Source: Dehalococcoides sp. JdFR-56 (lineage in GTDB: Bacteria > Chloroflexota > Dehalococcoidia > Dehalococcoidales > RBG-16-60-22). Taken from it: a stretch of DNA of 34,757 bases. The notes beneath the pieces were generated by a model. The model did not search any database. It worked only from the letters and a program-made list of their open reading frames with translations, and had not been told where the DNA came from. Below are positions 23,807 to 31,790 of this stretch, piece by piece (the stretch's first letter is position 1; the number at the start of each line of letters is the position of its first letter). The DNA is taken from contig MTNR01000046.1 in assembly GCA_002011495.1 (NCBI GenBank), positions 11,898 to 46,654 on the forward strand, read 5' to 3'. A program made the translations under genes and the position numbers.

Positions 23807-25102
23807 ATGACGCAACTGGAAGCAGCCAAAAAGGGGATCATCACTCCGCAGATGAGGATGGTGGCTGAGGCGGAGGGGCTGGAGGCTGAGTTCATCCGGG
23901 AGGGTGTGGCCAAGGGGACCATCGTGATTCCGGCTAACATCAATCATGCCAAGCTTGTTCCCTGCGGCATTGGCCAGGGGCTCAGGACCAAGGTGAATGC
24001 CAATATCGGCACCTCCCCTGACTACGGCGATATCAATTCTGAGCTGGAGAAGCTGCGAGTGGCCGTTGAGGCCGGGGCGGATACGGTGATGGACTTAAGC
24101 ACCGGAGGCGATATCTCAGCCATCCGGCGGGCGATAATCGCCGCCAGCACCGTGCCCATCGGCACCGTGCCCATTTATCAAGCGGGCATTGAGGCCATTG
24201 AGAGGCATGGCGCTATCGTCAAGATGACAGCTGATGACCTCTTTGCCGTCATCGAGGAGCACGCCCGTGACGGCGTTGACTTCGCCACCGTGCACTGTGG
24301 GGTAACCCAATCCGCCATCGCCCGGCTGAGGCAGCAGGGGAGGGTGGCGGATGTGGTCTCGCGCGGGGGCGCCTTTCTCATCGCCTGGATACTGTATAAC
24401 GAGCGGGAAAACCCCCTTTATGAGTACTATGACCGCCTGCTGGAGCTGGCCAGGGAGTTTGACCTCACCTTGAGCCTTGGTGACGGGCTGCGCCCAGGCA
24501 GTCTGGCCGATGCCACTGACCGGGCCCAGATAGAGGAGCTGCTCACCATAGGGGAGCTGGTGCAGCGGGCCCAGGAGGCCGGGGTTCAGGCTATGGTTGA
24601 GGGCCCAGGGCATCTCCCCTTAAATCAGATCGAGGCCAATGTTCAGCTGGAGAAGTCCATCTGCAAGGGGGCTCCCTTCTACGTCCTGGGGCCGCTGGTG
24701 ACTGACATCGGTGCCGGGTATGACCATATCACTGGGGCTATCGGTGGGGCCATCGCCGCCGCCGCAGGGACCGATTTTCTCTGCTATGTGACGCCCTCCG
24801 AGCACCTCTCCCTGCCGGACCATGAAGATGTGAGGCAGGGGGTGATCGCTTCACGCCTTGCCGCTCATGCTGGTGACATCGTGAAAGGAGTAAAGGGCGC
24901 TGAGGAATGGGACCGGAGGATGTCCATGGCGCGCAAGAGGTTCGACTGGGAGGAGCAGGCCAGGCTTTCCCTTGACCCGGCACACGCCCGCCAGGTGCAC
25001 TGCCGGCATGCTTCGGCGAGCCCGGCCTGCAGTATGTGCGGGAAATACTGCGCCATGGAGCTGGTGGAGAAGTATTTAGGGGTCAGCTCGCCTAGATGCT
25101 AA
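23807..25102 (+). CDS. thiC: Phosphomethylpyrimidine synthase (HMP-P synthase), short form
   Basis: 431 aa. Radical-SAM enzyme that rearranges aminoimidazole ribotide to the thiamine pyrimidine HMP-P. Family segments present include [67 protein letters not shown] and CYVTPSEHL. The C-terminal cluster motif is C408-x2-C411-x3-C415 (CSMCGKYC), one residue tighter than the CX2CX4C of E. coli-type ThiC. It lacks the long N-terminal domain of E. coli or Caulobacter ThiC, so it belongs to the shorter group common in anaerobes and archaea. Controlled by the TPP riboswitch and terminator immediately upstream. Confidence 0.96.
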   Translation: MTQLEAAKKGIITPQMRMVAEAEGLEAEFIREGVAKGTIVIPANINHAKLVPCGIGQGLRTKVNANIGTSPDYGDINSELEKLRVAVEAGADTVMDLSTGGDISAIRRAIIAASTVPIGTVPIYQAGIEAIERHGAIVKMTADDLFAVIEEHARDGVDFATVHCGVTQSAIARLRQQGRVADVVSRGGAFLIAWILYNERENPLYEYYDRLLELAREFDLTLSLGDGLRPGSLADATDRAQIEELLTIGELVQRAQEAGVQAMVEGPGHLPLNQIEANVQLEKSICKGAPFYVLGPLVTDIGAGYDHITGAIGGAIAAAAGTDFLCYVTPSEHLSLPDHEDVRQGVIASRLAAHAGDIVKGVKGAEEWDRRMSMARKRFDWEEQARLSLDPAHARQVHCRHASASPACSMCGKYCAMELVEKYLGVSSPRC

Positions 25103-25115
25103 CCTCGGATAAAGC

Positions 25116-26240
25116 ATGGGTGGCGCAATCAATTTAGGCAAAATCTTCGGCATCCAGTTCCGCCTGCACTATACCTGGTTTTTCATCTTTGTTCTCATCA
25201 CGGTCTCCCTCTCCTGGCAGTACTTCCCCTCCTTCTATCCGGGCTGGGGTGCGCCAACCTACTGGGTCACCGGCATATTTACTAGTTTATTATTTTTCAG
25301 CTCGGTGGTGGCACATGAGCTGGCGCACAGCCTGGTGGGCCGAGCCAATGGCATCCCGGTGAGGAGCATCACCCTCTTTATTTTCGGTGGGGTGGCCCAT
25401 ATGACCCGGGAGGCAGCGCGCCACAGCGCGGAGCTCAAGATGGCTGCGGCCGGGCCCATCTCCAGTCTGGTCATTGGGGGGCTATTTTTTCTGCTCCATC
25501 TACTACTGGGGGGGATAAGTGAGCCCATAGCCGCCATGACCTTTTGGCTGGCGCAGATAAACGTGGTGCTGGCGGTCTTCAACCTCATTCCTGGCTTTCC
25601 TCTGGATGGCGGGCGCGTCTTTCGCTCCCTTCTCTGGCGCTTCAGCGGTGATTACCAGCGGGCCACCCGGATTGCCGCCCGGGTCGGGCAGGGCATCGGC
25701 TATCTCTTTATCGGCGGTGGCATCATTCTCATGTTCCTCTTCTCCCGTCAGTGGTTCAATGGTCTGTGGCTTGCCTTTATCGGCTGGTTCCTGACCTACG
25801 TCGCCGCGGCCAGCTACCGCCAGACGCAATATCAGCTGGCGCTGGAGGGGGTCACCGCTGCCGAAATGATGACCTCTACCTGCCCGGTGGTATCGCCTGA
25901 GGTTACGGTGAGCCACGTGGTTCAGGAGTATATCTCTGCCATTGGGCACCGCTGTTTCTTGGTTGCCGAGGATGGGGAGCTCAAAGGGATTCTGACCTTG
26001 GGGGACATCAAGTCGGTCGGCCGGCCAGATTGGGAGATAACCCGGGTGAGGAATATCATGACCCCGGTGGAGAAGCTAAAAGTAGCCTTCCCCGAGCAGG
26101 ATGTGCTGAGCATGCTGGAGCAGATGGAGGAGTATAACATCAACCAGATGCCTGTGGTCAGCGAGGGGAGGGTTGTTGGACTGGTCACCCGCGATGGCGT
26201 GGCCAGGTTCCTGCGCACCCGCTCCGAGCTGAGGGTATAG
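25116..26240 (+). CDS. Site-2-protease-like membrane metalloprotease (M50) with two CBS domains
   Basis: 374 aa. About six membrane segments. The zinc site is HELAH (H67, E68, H71), with the third ligand Asp in PGFPLDGGR (D164). Residues from about 245 form a tandem CBS pair (for example VSPEVTVSHVV and MTPVEKLKVAFPEQDVL), which in other proteins binds adenine nucleotides. Such proteases cut membrane proteins within the bilayer; the target here is unknown. The start is 13 bp after the thiC stop, with only a weak GGATAA ribosome site, so it is probably co-transcribed with thiC and therefore partly under TPP control. Confidence 0.92.
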   Translation: MGGAINLGKIFGIQFRLHYTWFFIFVLITVSLSWQYFPSFYPGWGAPTYWVTGIFTSLLFFSSVVAHELAHSLVGRANGIPVRSITLFIFGGVAHMTREAARHSAELKMAAAGPISSLVIGGLFFLLHLLLGGISEPIAAMTFWLAQINVVLAVFNLIPGFPLDGGRVFRSLLWRFSGDYQRATRIAARVGQGIGYLFIGGGIILMFLFSRQWFNGLWLAFIGWFLTYVAAASYRQTQYQLALEGVTAAEMMTSTCPVVSPEVTVSHVVQEYISAIGHRCFLVAEDGELKGILTLGDIKSVGRPDWEITRVRNIMTPVEKLKVAFPEQDVLSMLEQMEEYNINQMPVVSEGRVVGLVTRDGVARFLRTRSELRV

Positions 26241-26254
26241 ATAGCTTTGGCCTC

Positions 26255-26284
26255 GTCTTCCCCTTAAGTCAGGGAAGACTTCTT
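26255..26284 (+). terminator. Likely terminator after the thiC unit
   Basis: GTCTTCCC (26255-26262) and GGGAAGAC (26272-26279) form a perfect 8-bp stem with a 9-nt loop, followed by the weak T-rich TTCTT. The U tract is imperfect. Confidence 0.6.
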
Positions 26285-26312
26285 GTCCAGTTGGCCATTT
26301 GCGCCAGATAAT
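26283..26312 (+). promoter_or_regulatory. Putative promoter of the ThDP-dependent enzyme gene
   Basis: TTGTCC (26283-26288), 18-nt spacer, GATAAT (26307-26312). This gives a leader of about 45 nt ending in a GGAGG site seven bases before the ATG at 26364. Confidence 0.45.
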
Positions 26313-26363
26313 CCTTTGTGCTAAAGTAGTCTGCGCTGACTACGTCTTATCGGAGGTCTAGCT

Positions 26364-27974
26364 ATGGCTATGATGACCGGGGCGGAAGCCCTGACCAGTT
26401 CCCTGGCTCGGGAGGGAGTGGAAATCGTCTTTGGCCTTCCCGGAGTGCAGATAATGGAGGCGCTGGATGCCATCTATCGTCAGGGGAAATTGCGCTGGGC
26501 ATCAGTGCGCCATGAGCAAACCGCAGCCTATATGGCTTATGGGTATGCCCGTACCACGGGCAAGGTAGGCGTGGCGCTGGTGGTGCCCGGGCCGGGGGCG
26601 CTTAACGCCACCGCGGCCTTGGGGACCGCTTATGCCACCTCAACCCCGGTTCTCCTGGTCTCCGGGCAGGTGGAGAGCTATAACCTGGGCCAGCAGCGCG
26701 GGGCGCTGCATGAGGTGGCTGACCAGAGCCAGGTGTTCCAGCCTCTGACCAAATGGTGCCATTGTGTGCGCAAGGTGGAGGAGATTCCAGGGGCGGTGCG
26801 GCAGGCGATGCTCAAATTGAAGACAGGGAGACCCCGCCCGGTGGAGCTGGAGGTTCCCTGGGATGTAATGCAGGCCTCGGCGCCGGCGGAAATCCCAGAG
26901 CCAGAGCCGGTTTCCCCCGCCCCGGTGGAGCCGGCGCAGATTGAGGCAGCGGCGCAGCTACTCGCCTCGGCCCACCACCCCATCATCTGGGCGGGTGGGG
27001 GCGTTATCGGCTCGGATGGCTCAAGCGAGCTTACCGAGGTGGCACAGCGCCTGAACGCTCCCGTGATCACCACCCCCGAGGGCAAGGGAGCCATCCCTGG
27101 TGACCACCCCCTCTCACTCGGCACCTTCTACTATGGGTTCGGCCCGGCCAAGTGGGCGCTAGCGCAGGCTGATGTCATCCTCGTCGTGGGAAGCCGCCTC
27201 TATTTCCGCGGCGCTGCTCCTTGGGCCTTTGCTCAAGACCAGAAGCTCATCCAGATTGACATAGATGCCAGCGAGGTGGGCAGAAACCATCCCGTGCAGC
27301 TGGGAATCGTGGGCGATGCCCGCACCGTTCTCAGCACACTAGCCGAGGTACTGCCTCCGGCAAGCAGCAGCTGGCAGCCCGAGGAGCTAGAGAAGATAAA
27401 GGATGCCGTGACCGCGGAGCTGGAGGAGGTGGCTCCCCTTCAGCTCTCTTTGGTCCGGGCGATTCGTGCTGAGCTTGCCGAAGACGCCATTCTGGTGCCC
27501 GGGGTGACCAACGTAGCCTACTGGGGCCATCTGGCCTACCCGGTGAAGCGGCCCCGCACCTATCTCACCTCCTCATACTTCGCCACCTTGGGCTTTGCCT
27601 TCCCCACTGCCCTGGGCGCCAAGGTGGGCAACCCCAAGAGGCAGGTGGTGGCGCTCAGCGGTGATGGTGGCTTCATGTATGCCCTCCCTGAGCTGGCCAC
27701 GGCGGTGCAGGAGGGGTTGAGCGTGGTGAACATCGTCTTTGTGGACGGCGCCTTCGGCGCTACACTCCATGACCAGGAGCGGCGCTTCGGGGGCAGGATT
27801 ATTGGCACTCGCCTGCACAACCCTGATTTCGCCAGTCTAGCGGAGACATTTGGTGCCCGCGGAATCAAGCTCTCCCGGCCCGAGGAGCTGGGTGGGGCAC
27901 TGCGGGCGGCATTGGGCGAGAAACGCCCCACGGTGATTGAGGTGCCATTGCCCACCCTGGCCACGCCATTTTAG
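26364..27974 (+). CDS. Thiamine-diphosphate-dependent enzyme, acetolactate-synthase-like
   Basis: 536 aa with the three-domain layout of the acetolactate synthase / benzoylformate decarboxylase family: PYR domain with the catalytic Glu (E51, in SVRHEQTAAYMAYGYAR), central domain (about 190-330) and PP domain with GDG (433-435). Residue 461, where AHAS and benzoylformate decarboxylase have the metal-binding Asn, is Asp (FVDGAFG), and the preceding residue is Val. No regulatory ilvN subunit or other branched-chain gene is near, so it need not be the biosynthetic AHAS; an oxalyl-CoA- or glyoxylate-type carboligase/decarboxylase role is possible. It depends on the cofactor whose synthesis gene thiC lies just upstream. 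Substrate not determinable from sequence. Confidence 0.85.
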   Translation: MAMMTGAEALTSSLAREGVEIVFGLPGVQIMEALDAIYRQGKLRWASVRHEQTAAYMAYGYARTTGKVGVALVVPGPGALNATAALGTAYATSTPVLLVSGQVESYNLGQQRGALHEVADQSQVFQPLTKWCHCVRKVEEIPGAVRQAMLKLKTGRPRPVELEVPWDVMQASAPAEIPEPEPVSPAPVEPAQIEAAAQLLASAHHPIIWAGGGVIGSDGSSELTEVAQRLNAPVITTPEGKGAIPGDHPLSLGTFYYGFGPAKWALAQADVILVVGSRLYFRGAAPWAFAQDQKLIQIDIDASEVGRNHPVQLGIVGDARTVLSTLAEVLPPASSSWQPEELEKIKDAVTAELEEVAPLQLSLVRAIRAELAEDAILVPGVTNVAYWGHLAYPVKRPRTYLTSSYFATLGFAFPTALGAKVGNPKRQVVALSGDGGFMYALPELATAVQEGLSVVNIVFVDGAFGATLHDQERRFGGRIIGTRLHNPDFASLAETFGARGIKLSRPEELGGALRAALGEKRPTVIEVPLPTLATPF

Positions 27975-28034
27975 ACGCTGGCGCAAGTCTTCTCTCATTC
28001 CGGCCTCTCCCGCCAGGTGTGGCCCGGTATGACA

Positions 28035-28062
28035 TTGACATTTGGGTTCATAGTAGTAGAAT
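28035..28062 (+). promoter_or_regulatory. Promoter of the glmM-glmS block
   Basis: Consensus -35 TTGACA (28035-28040), 16-nt spacer, -10 TAGAAT (28057-28062). The expected start, about seven bases downstream, is only 0-4 nt before the glmM ATG at 28072. Confidence 0.6.
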
Positions 28063-28071
28063 GAGGACAAA

Positions 28072-29376
28072 ATGGGACTTTTTGGCACATCTGGCATCAG
28101 GGAGCTTTTCGGCGGCGGCCTGGTCGAGCTGGCGTTGAAGGTTGGGCTGGCGGTGGGCAGAATCTATAATGAGGTGGTGGTGGGCAGTGATACCCGCACC
28201 TCCAGCGAGGCGCTAAAGCACGCCATTATCTCCGGGCTGCTTGCCGCTGGCGCCAGGGGCGAGGACGCCGGGGTGGTGCCCACGCCGACACTGGGCTTTG
28301 CCGCCCGAAAGTTCGCCGCCGGGGTGATGATCACCGCCTCCCATAATCCCCCGGAATACAACGGCATCAAACTCTTAAGCCCGGATGGCGCCGCCTTTGA
28401 TGCTGAGAAGCGGGGGCAGATAGAGGATATGCTCTCAAGCGGCTCCCTTGATGCCGCCCCCTGGGACAAAGCGGGCCAAAGCGGCGTTTATGCTGATGCC
28501 ACCAGGCAGCACCTGGAGCGTATCTTAAAGGACTTTTCCACTGGACTCAAGCTCAAGGTAGCCCTGGATTGTGGTTGTGGTGCTGGCTCTGTGGTTACCC
28601 CGTATTTATTAAGAGAGCTTGGGTGCGAGGTGGTGGAGATAAACTGCCGTCCCAGCGGCTTCTTTCCCCGCGATATTGAGCCGACCCAGTCCAATCTGGG
28701 GGATTTGCTCCGGGCGACCAGAGAGTCGGGGGCTGATTTGGGCATCGCCCACGACGGGGATGCTGACCGCATGATGGCGGTGGATGACCGAGGTAGGTTC
28801 ATTCCCGGGGATAAGCTCCTTGCCATTTTTGCCCGGGTGATGGGGGCAAAGGAGGTGGTCACCACCCTGGATGCCTCCATGGCCATTGAGGAGATGGGGT
28901 TCCGTGTCCGCCGCACCAGGATTGGGGATACCTATGTATCTGAAGAGCTGAAGAAAGGCGGTGATTTTGGTGGTGAGCCATCGGGGAGCTGGATTTTCCC
29001 CGCTATTTCCTTCTGCCCCGATGGCGTCTATGCTGCGGCGCAGCTAGTGGCTATCGCCAGCCAGGAGAGACTATCTCGGTTGGTGGACGATATCCCCAGC
29101 TATCATCTTCTCCGGGGCAGCGTGGCGGGCCCGAGGACGGCGGTGTCAAGCCTGGAATCACCGCTGATGGCGCTTGAGCCGTTATCGCTGGCCAAGGCTG
29201 ATGGCCTGAGGCTCAGCTTCGAGGATGGTTGGCTCTTGGTCCGGGCCTCCGGCACCGAGCCCAAAATCAGGCTGACCGTGGAGGCGAAGAGCCAGGCGCG
29301 GGCGCAGAAGCTGTATGATAGTGCCCTCAAAGTGGTCATGGGCCATCTCGAGAACGTCAAGGAGCGAGCAAGTTGA
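28072..29376 (+). CDS. glmM: Phosphoglucosamine mutase (archaeal-like alpha-D-phosphohexomutase)
   Basis: 434 aa. Catalytic phosphoserine S90 in TASHNPPEYNGIK, metal loop D227-G-D229-A-D231-R, sugar-binding GEPSGSW and C-terminal phosphate loop RASGTEPKIRL. It interconverts glucosamine-6-phosphate and glucosamine-1-phosphate. The TASHNPPEYNG form is more like archaeal GlmM/ManB enzymes than E. coli GlmM, so phosphomannomutase activity cannot be excluded. The assignment rests on the neighbours: two GlmU-like genes and glmS follow. The ATG has a GAGG just upstream, but this overlaps the region between the -10 and the start point. Its stop overlaps the next gene (TTGA). Confidence 0.85.
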   Translation: MGLFGTSGIRELFGGGLVELALKVGLAVGRIYNEVVVGSDTRTSSEALKHAIISGLLAAGARGEDAGVVPTPTLGFAARKFAAGVMITASHNPPEYNGIKLLSPDGAAFDAEKRGQIEDMLSSGSLDAAPWDKAGQSGVYADATRQHLERILKDFSTGLKLKVALDCGCGAGSVVTPYLLRELGCEVVEINCRPSGFFPRDIEPTQSNLGDLLRATRESGADLGIAHDGDADRMMAVDDRGRFIPGDKLLAIFARVMGAKEVVTTLDASMAIEEMGFRVRRTRIGDTYVSEELKKGGDFGGEPSGSWIFPAISFCPDGVYAAAQLVAIASQERLSRLVDDIPSYHLLRGSVAGPRTAVSSLESPLMALEPLSLAKADGLRLSFEDGWLLVRASGTEPKIRLTVEAKSQARAQKLYDSALKVVMGHLENVKERAS

Positions 29377-30575
29377 AGGCGGTCATTCTAGCCGCGGGCG
29401 AGGGTAGCCGCATGCGCCCCCTCACCTACAGCAGGCCCAAGGTGATGCTGCCCATCGCCAATAAGCCCATCTTGGAGCACCTGCTCATTGAGGCTAGGGC
29501 AGCGGGCATCACCGAGTTTATCTTCGTGGTCGGCTACTGTGATGAGCCGGTGCGGGACTATTTTGCTGGTGGTGAGAAATGGGGGGTGAGGATAGAGTAC
29601 TCACAGCAGCGCCGGCAATTGGGCACGGCGGATGCGCTGAAAATGGTCGAGGGTCTGGTGGAGGGCAATTTCTTAGTGATGAACGGGGATGTTATCGTCA
29701 GCCGCGGGGATATCAGGAAACTTGTTCGCCGGGCGGGTAACACTCTGGGCATCATCGAGGTTGAGGATACCACTGGGCTGGGGGTGGTTGAGCTGAGCGG
29801 GGGGAAGCTAGCCCGCATCTACGAAAAGGAGGCCAGTCCCCCGTCTCGTCTGGCCAATGCCGGGATATACCTCTTCACCCCGGCCATATTTGAGGCGGTC
29901 GCCCGCACTGCCAAGTCACCCCGGGGGGAGTACGAGATAACCGATTCTTTACAGCTGATGCTGGCCGGTGGGCATGACATCGCCTGCCAGCGGCTCAGCC
30001 ACTGGCTCAACCTCAGCTATCCCTGGGACTTGCTCTCTGCCAATGAGCTGCTGCTCGCTGAGGCTAGGGCGCAGAACTTGGGTGAAGTGGAGGCGAATGT
30101 GGTCATCAAGGGTGCCGTTGCCATTGGCCGGAATACCGTGGTCAGGTCAGGCTCCTACATCGTGGGCCCGGTGGTCATCGGGGAGAACTGTGAGGTTGGT
30201 CCCAACTGCTACATTCGCCCCTGTACCGCCATCGGTGATGGTTGTCATATCGGCCACGCCGTTGAGGTGAAAAACTGCATCATCATGAGGGGCACTAAAC
30301 TCCCCCACCATAATTACTTTGGCGATAGCATTATCGGCGAGGGGTGCAATTTTGGTGCGGGCACTAAAGTAGCCAATCTCAGGCTGGACAAAAAGGAAAT
30401 CTCGGTCGCCGGCGTAAATACCGGGCGGCGCAAGCTGGGGGCGATCATCGGGGATAAGGTTGAAACTGGGATCAACGCCAGCATCAATGTTGGTAGCCTG
30501 ATTGGCAATAATACTTTTATCGGGCCAGGGGCGGTGGCCAGCGGGGTGATTTTGCCCAATTCAAGGCTATTTTAA
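29373..30575 (+). CDS. glmU: Bifunctional GlmU-like sugar-1-phosphate nucleotidylyltransferase / acetyltransferase
   Basis: 400 aa. N-terminal nucleotidyltransferase domain (about 1-230) with LAAGEGSRMRPLTYSRPKVMLPI and the metal-site NGD (D106). Then a left-handed beta-helix of hexapeptide repeats (about 240-400). The residues that line the acetyltransferase site of E. coli GlmU are all matched in spacing: K300, H312, Y315 and N326 (E. coli K351, H363, Y366, N377). This makes it the likely GlcN-1-P acetyltransferase plus UDP-GlcNAc pyrophosphorylase, of the archaeal (ST0452-like) domain size. The start is TTG at 29373, overlapping the glmM stop by 4 bp (TTGA). An in-frame ATG at codon 14 lies inside the nucleotide-binding signature and is too late. 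Confidence 0.88.
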   Translation: MKAVILAAGEGSRMRPLTYSRPKVMLPIANKPILEHLLIEARAAGITEFIFVVGYCDEPVRDYFAGGEKWGVRIEYSQQRRQLGTADALKMVEGLVEGNFLVMNGDVIVSRGDIRKLVRRAGNTLGIIEVEDTTGLGVVELSGGKLARIYEKEASPPSRLANAGIYLFTPAIFEAVARTAKSPRGEYEITDSLQLMLAGGHDIACQRLSHWLNLSYPWDLLSANELLLAEARAQNLGEVEANVVIKGAVAIGRNTVVRSGSYIVGPVVIGENCEVGPNCYIRPCTAIGDGCHIGHAVEVKNCIIMRGTKLPHHNYFGDSIIGEGCNFGAGTKVANLRLDKKEISVAGVNTGRRKLGAIIGDKVETGINASINVGSLIGNNTFIGPGAVASGVILPNSRLF

Positions 30576-30585
30576 GGAGCGGGCC

Positions 30586-31764
30586 ATGAAACAAGCGGTG
30601 ATTTTAGCTGCCGGTGAGGGACAGAGGCTGAGACCCTTTACCGTCAACCGGCCCAAGGCGATGCTTGCCATCGCCGGCAAGCCGATATTGCAGTACGTGG
30701 TTGAGGCGCTGGCGCAGAATGGCATTCGTGACATCGTGCTCGTTGTTGGCTACCACAAGGAGCAGGTGCTGGACTATATGGGCTCCGGGGAGCAGCTTGG
30801 TGTCAGATTGACCTATGTCACCCAGCCCAAGCAGCTGGGTACCGCCCACGCCCTTGCCCAGGCGAGGGGTTCTATCCAGGGTGACTTTCTCACCCTAGCC
30901 GGAGACAATCTGATTGAGGCGGATACCATCGCCTCATTCCTCAATATCAAGCCCACAGCGGTGCTGGTAAAGAGGGTGGATGACCCGATGAGATACGGGG
31001 TGGTGACCCTGGACCAGCGGGGCGAGGTAAAGGAGATCGTGGAGAAGCCCGCAGAAGCAAGGGGTAACCTGGTCAGCACCGGCATTTACGCCTTCAGCCC
31101 CCAGATTTTTGACTTCATTGAGCCGGAGCTTGACCTTCCTGACGTCTTGAACAAGATGATAGGGCAGGGCCACACCATTAGGGCTGAGGAGACGGAGGAT
31201 ACTTGGCTTGATGTCATCTATCCCTGGGATATCTTGAGCCTCAATGATGCCATCCTGCGCCAGATTCAGGCTAGCCTCGCTGGCACTGTTGAAGCCGGGG
31301 TGGCGCTTAAAGGGCAGGTCTGGGTTGGGAAGGGCACGGTGATACGCTCTGGCTCTTACATCACCGGGCCAGTGGTCATCGGGGAGGGCTGCGATATCGG
31401 CCCCAATGTTTGCATTCTGCCGGCGACTAGCCTGGGCAATAATGTGGTCATCTCCCCCTTCACCCAGATTAAGAACAGCGTTATCGGCGATGACGTCAGC
31501 ATTGGCCCCGGTGGTATCATAGAGGATTCGGTTATTGACCAGGGCTGTATCATCGGGGGGCATTTCACCGCCTGCTGCGGTCGGGAGGAGGTCAAGGTGG
31601 ACCATGAGCGCCACCTGGTGAGCGTGGGGGCGATGCTGGGTGAGGGCTGCAACCTGGGCAGCGGGGTGGTGGCTCAGCCGGGAGCGGTTGTCGGCAACTA
31701 CGCTCAGGTACACTCGCTGAAGCTGCTCAGCGGCAGGCTGCCTGACCGCAGCCTGGTATTTTGA
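30586..31764 (+). CDS. GlmU-like sugar-1-phosphate nucleotidylyltransferase lacking the acetyltransferase residues
   Basis: 392 aa, a tandem paralogue of the previous gene. The nucleotidyltransferase domain is intact (LAAGEGQRLRPFTVNRPKAMLAI, LAGDN, and YPWDILSLNDAIL at the domain end). The C-terminal half is again a hexapeptide beta-helix, but the stretch matching the acetyltransferase site reads IKNSVIGDDVSIGPGG, without the H-x2-Y-x-G-D of its neighbour. It probably makes a nucleotide sugar from another sugar-1-phosphate such as glucose-1-phosphate, or serves as a partner of the first. Good AAGGAG site, 10 bp after the previous stop. Confidence 0.85.
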   Translation: MKQAVILAAGEGQRLRPFTVNRPKAMLAIAGKPILQYVVEALAQNGIRDIVLVVGYHKEQVLDYMGSGEQLGVRLTYVTQPKQLGTAHALAQARGSIQGDFLTLAGDNLIEADTIASFLNIKPTAVLVKRVDDPMRYGVVTLDQRGEVKEIVEKPAEARGNLVSTGIYAFSPQIFDFIEPELDLPDVLNKMIGQGHTIRAEETEDTWLDVIYPWDILSLNDAILRQIQASLAGTVEAGVALKGQVWVGKGTVIRSGSYITGPVVIGEGCDIGPNVCILPATSLGNNVVISPFTQIKNSVIGDDVSIGPGGIIEDSVIDQGCIIGGHFTACCGREEVKVDHERHLVSVGAMLGEGCNLGSGVVAQPGAVVGNYAQVHSLKLLSGRLPDRSLVF

Positions 31765-31790
31765 AGCTATAAAGGGAGCATTTTTCGGCT

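Noticed and set aside
27738-27770. Loss of the ThDP metal ligand in the acetolactate-synthase-like protein
   Set aside because: Counting from the GDG motif places Asp461, not Val460, at the ligand position; Asp can bind the metal, so the enzyme is not clearly inactive.
30934-31713. 259-codon open frame on the minus strand opposite the second GlmU-like gene
   Set aside because: Shadow of a well-supported coding gene; no ribosome binding site or family motif.
31765-31790. glmS ribozyme upstream of glmS
   Set aside because: Only 26 bp separate the genes; the ribozyme needs far more and none of its conserved core is visible.
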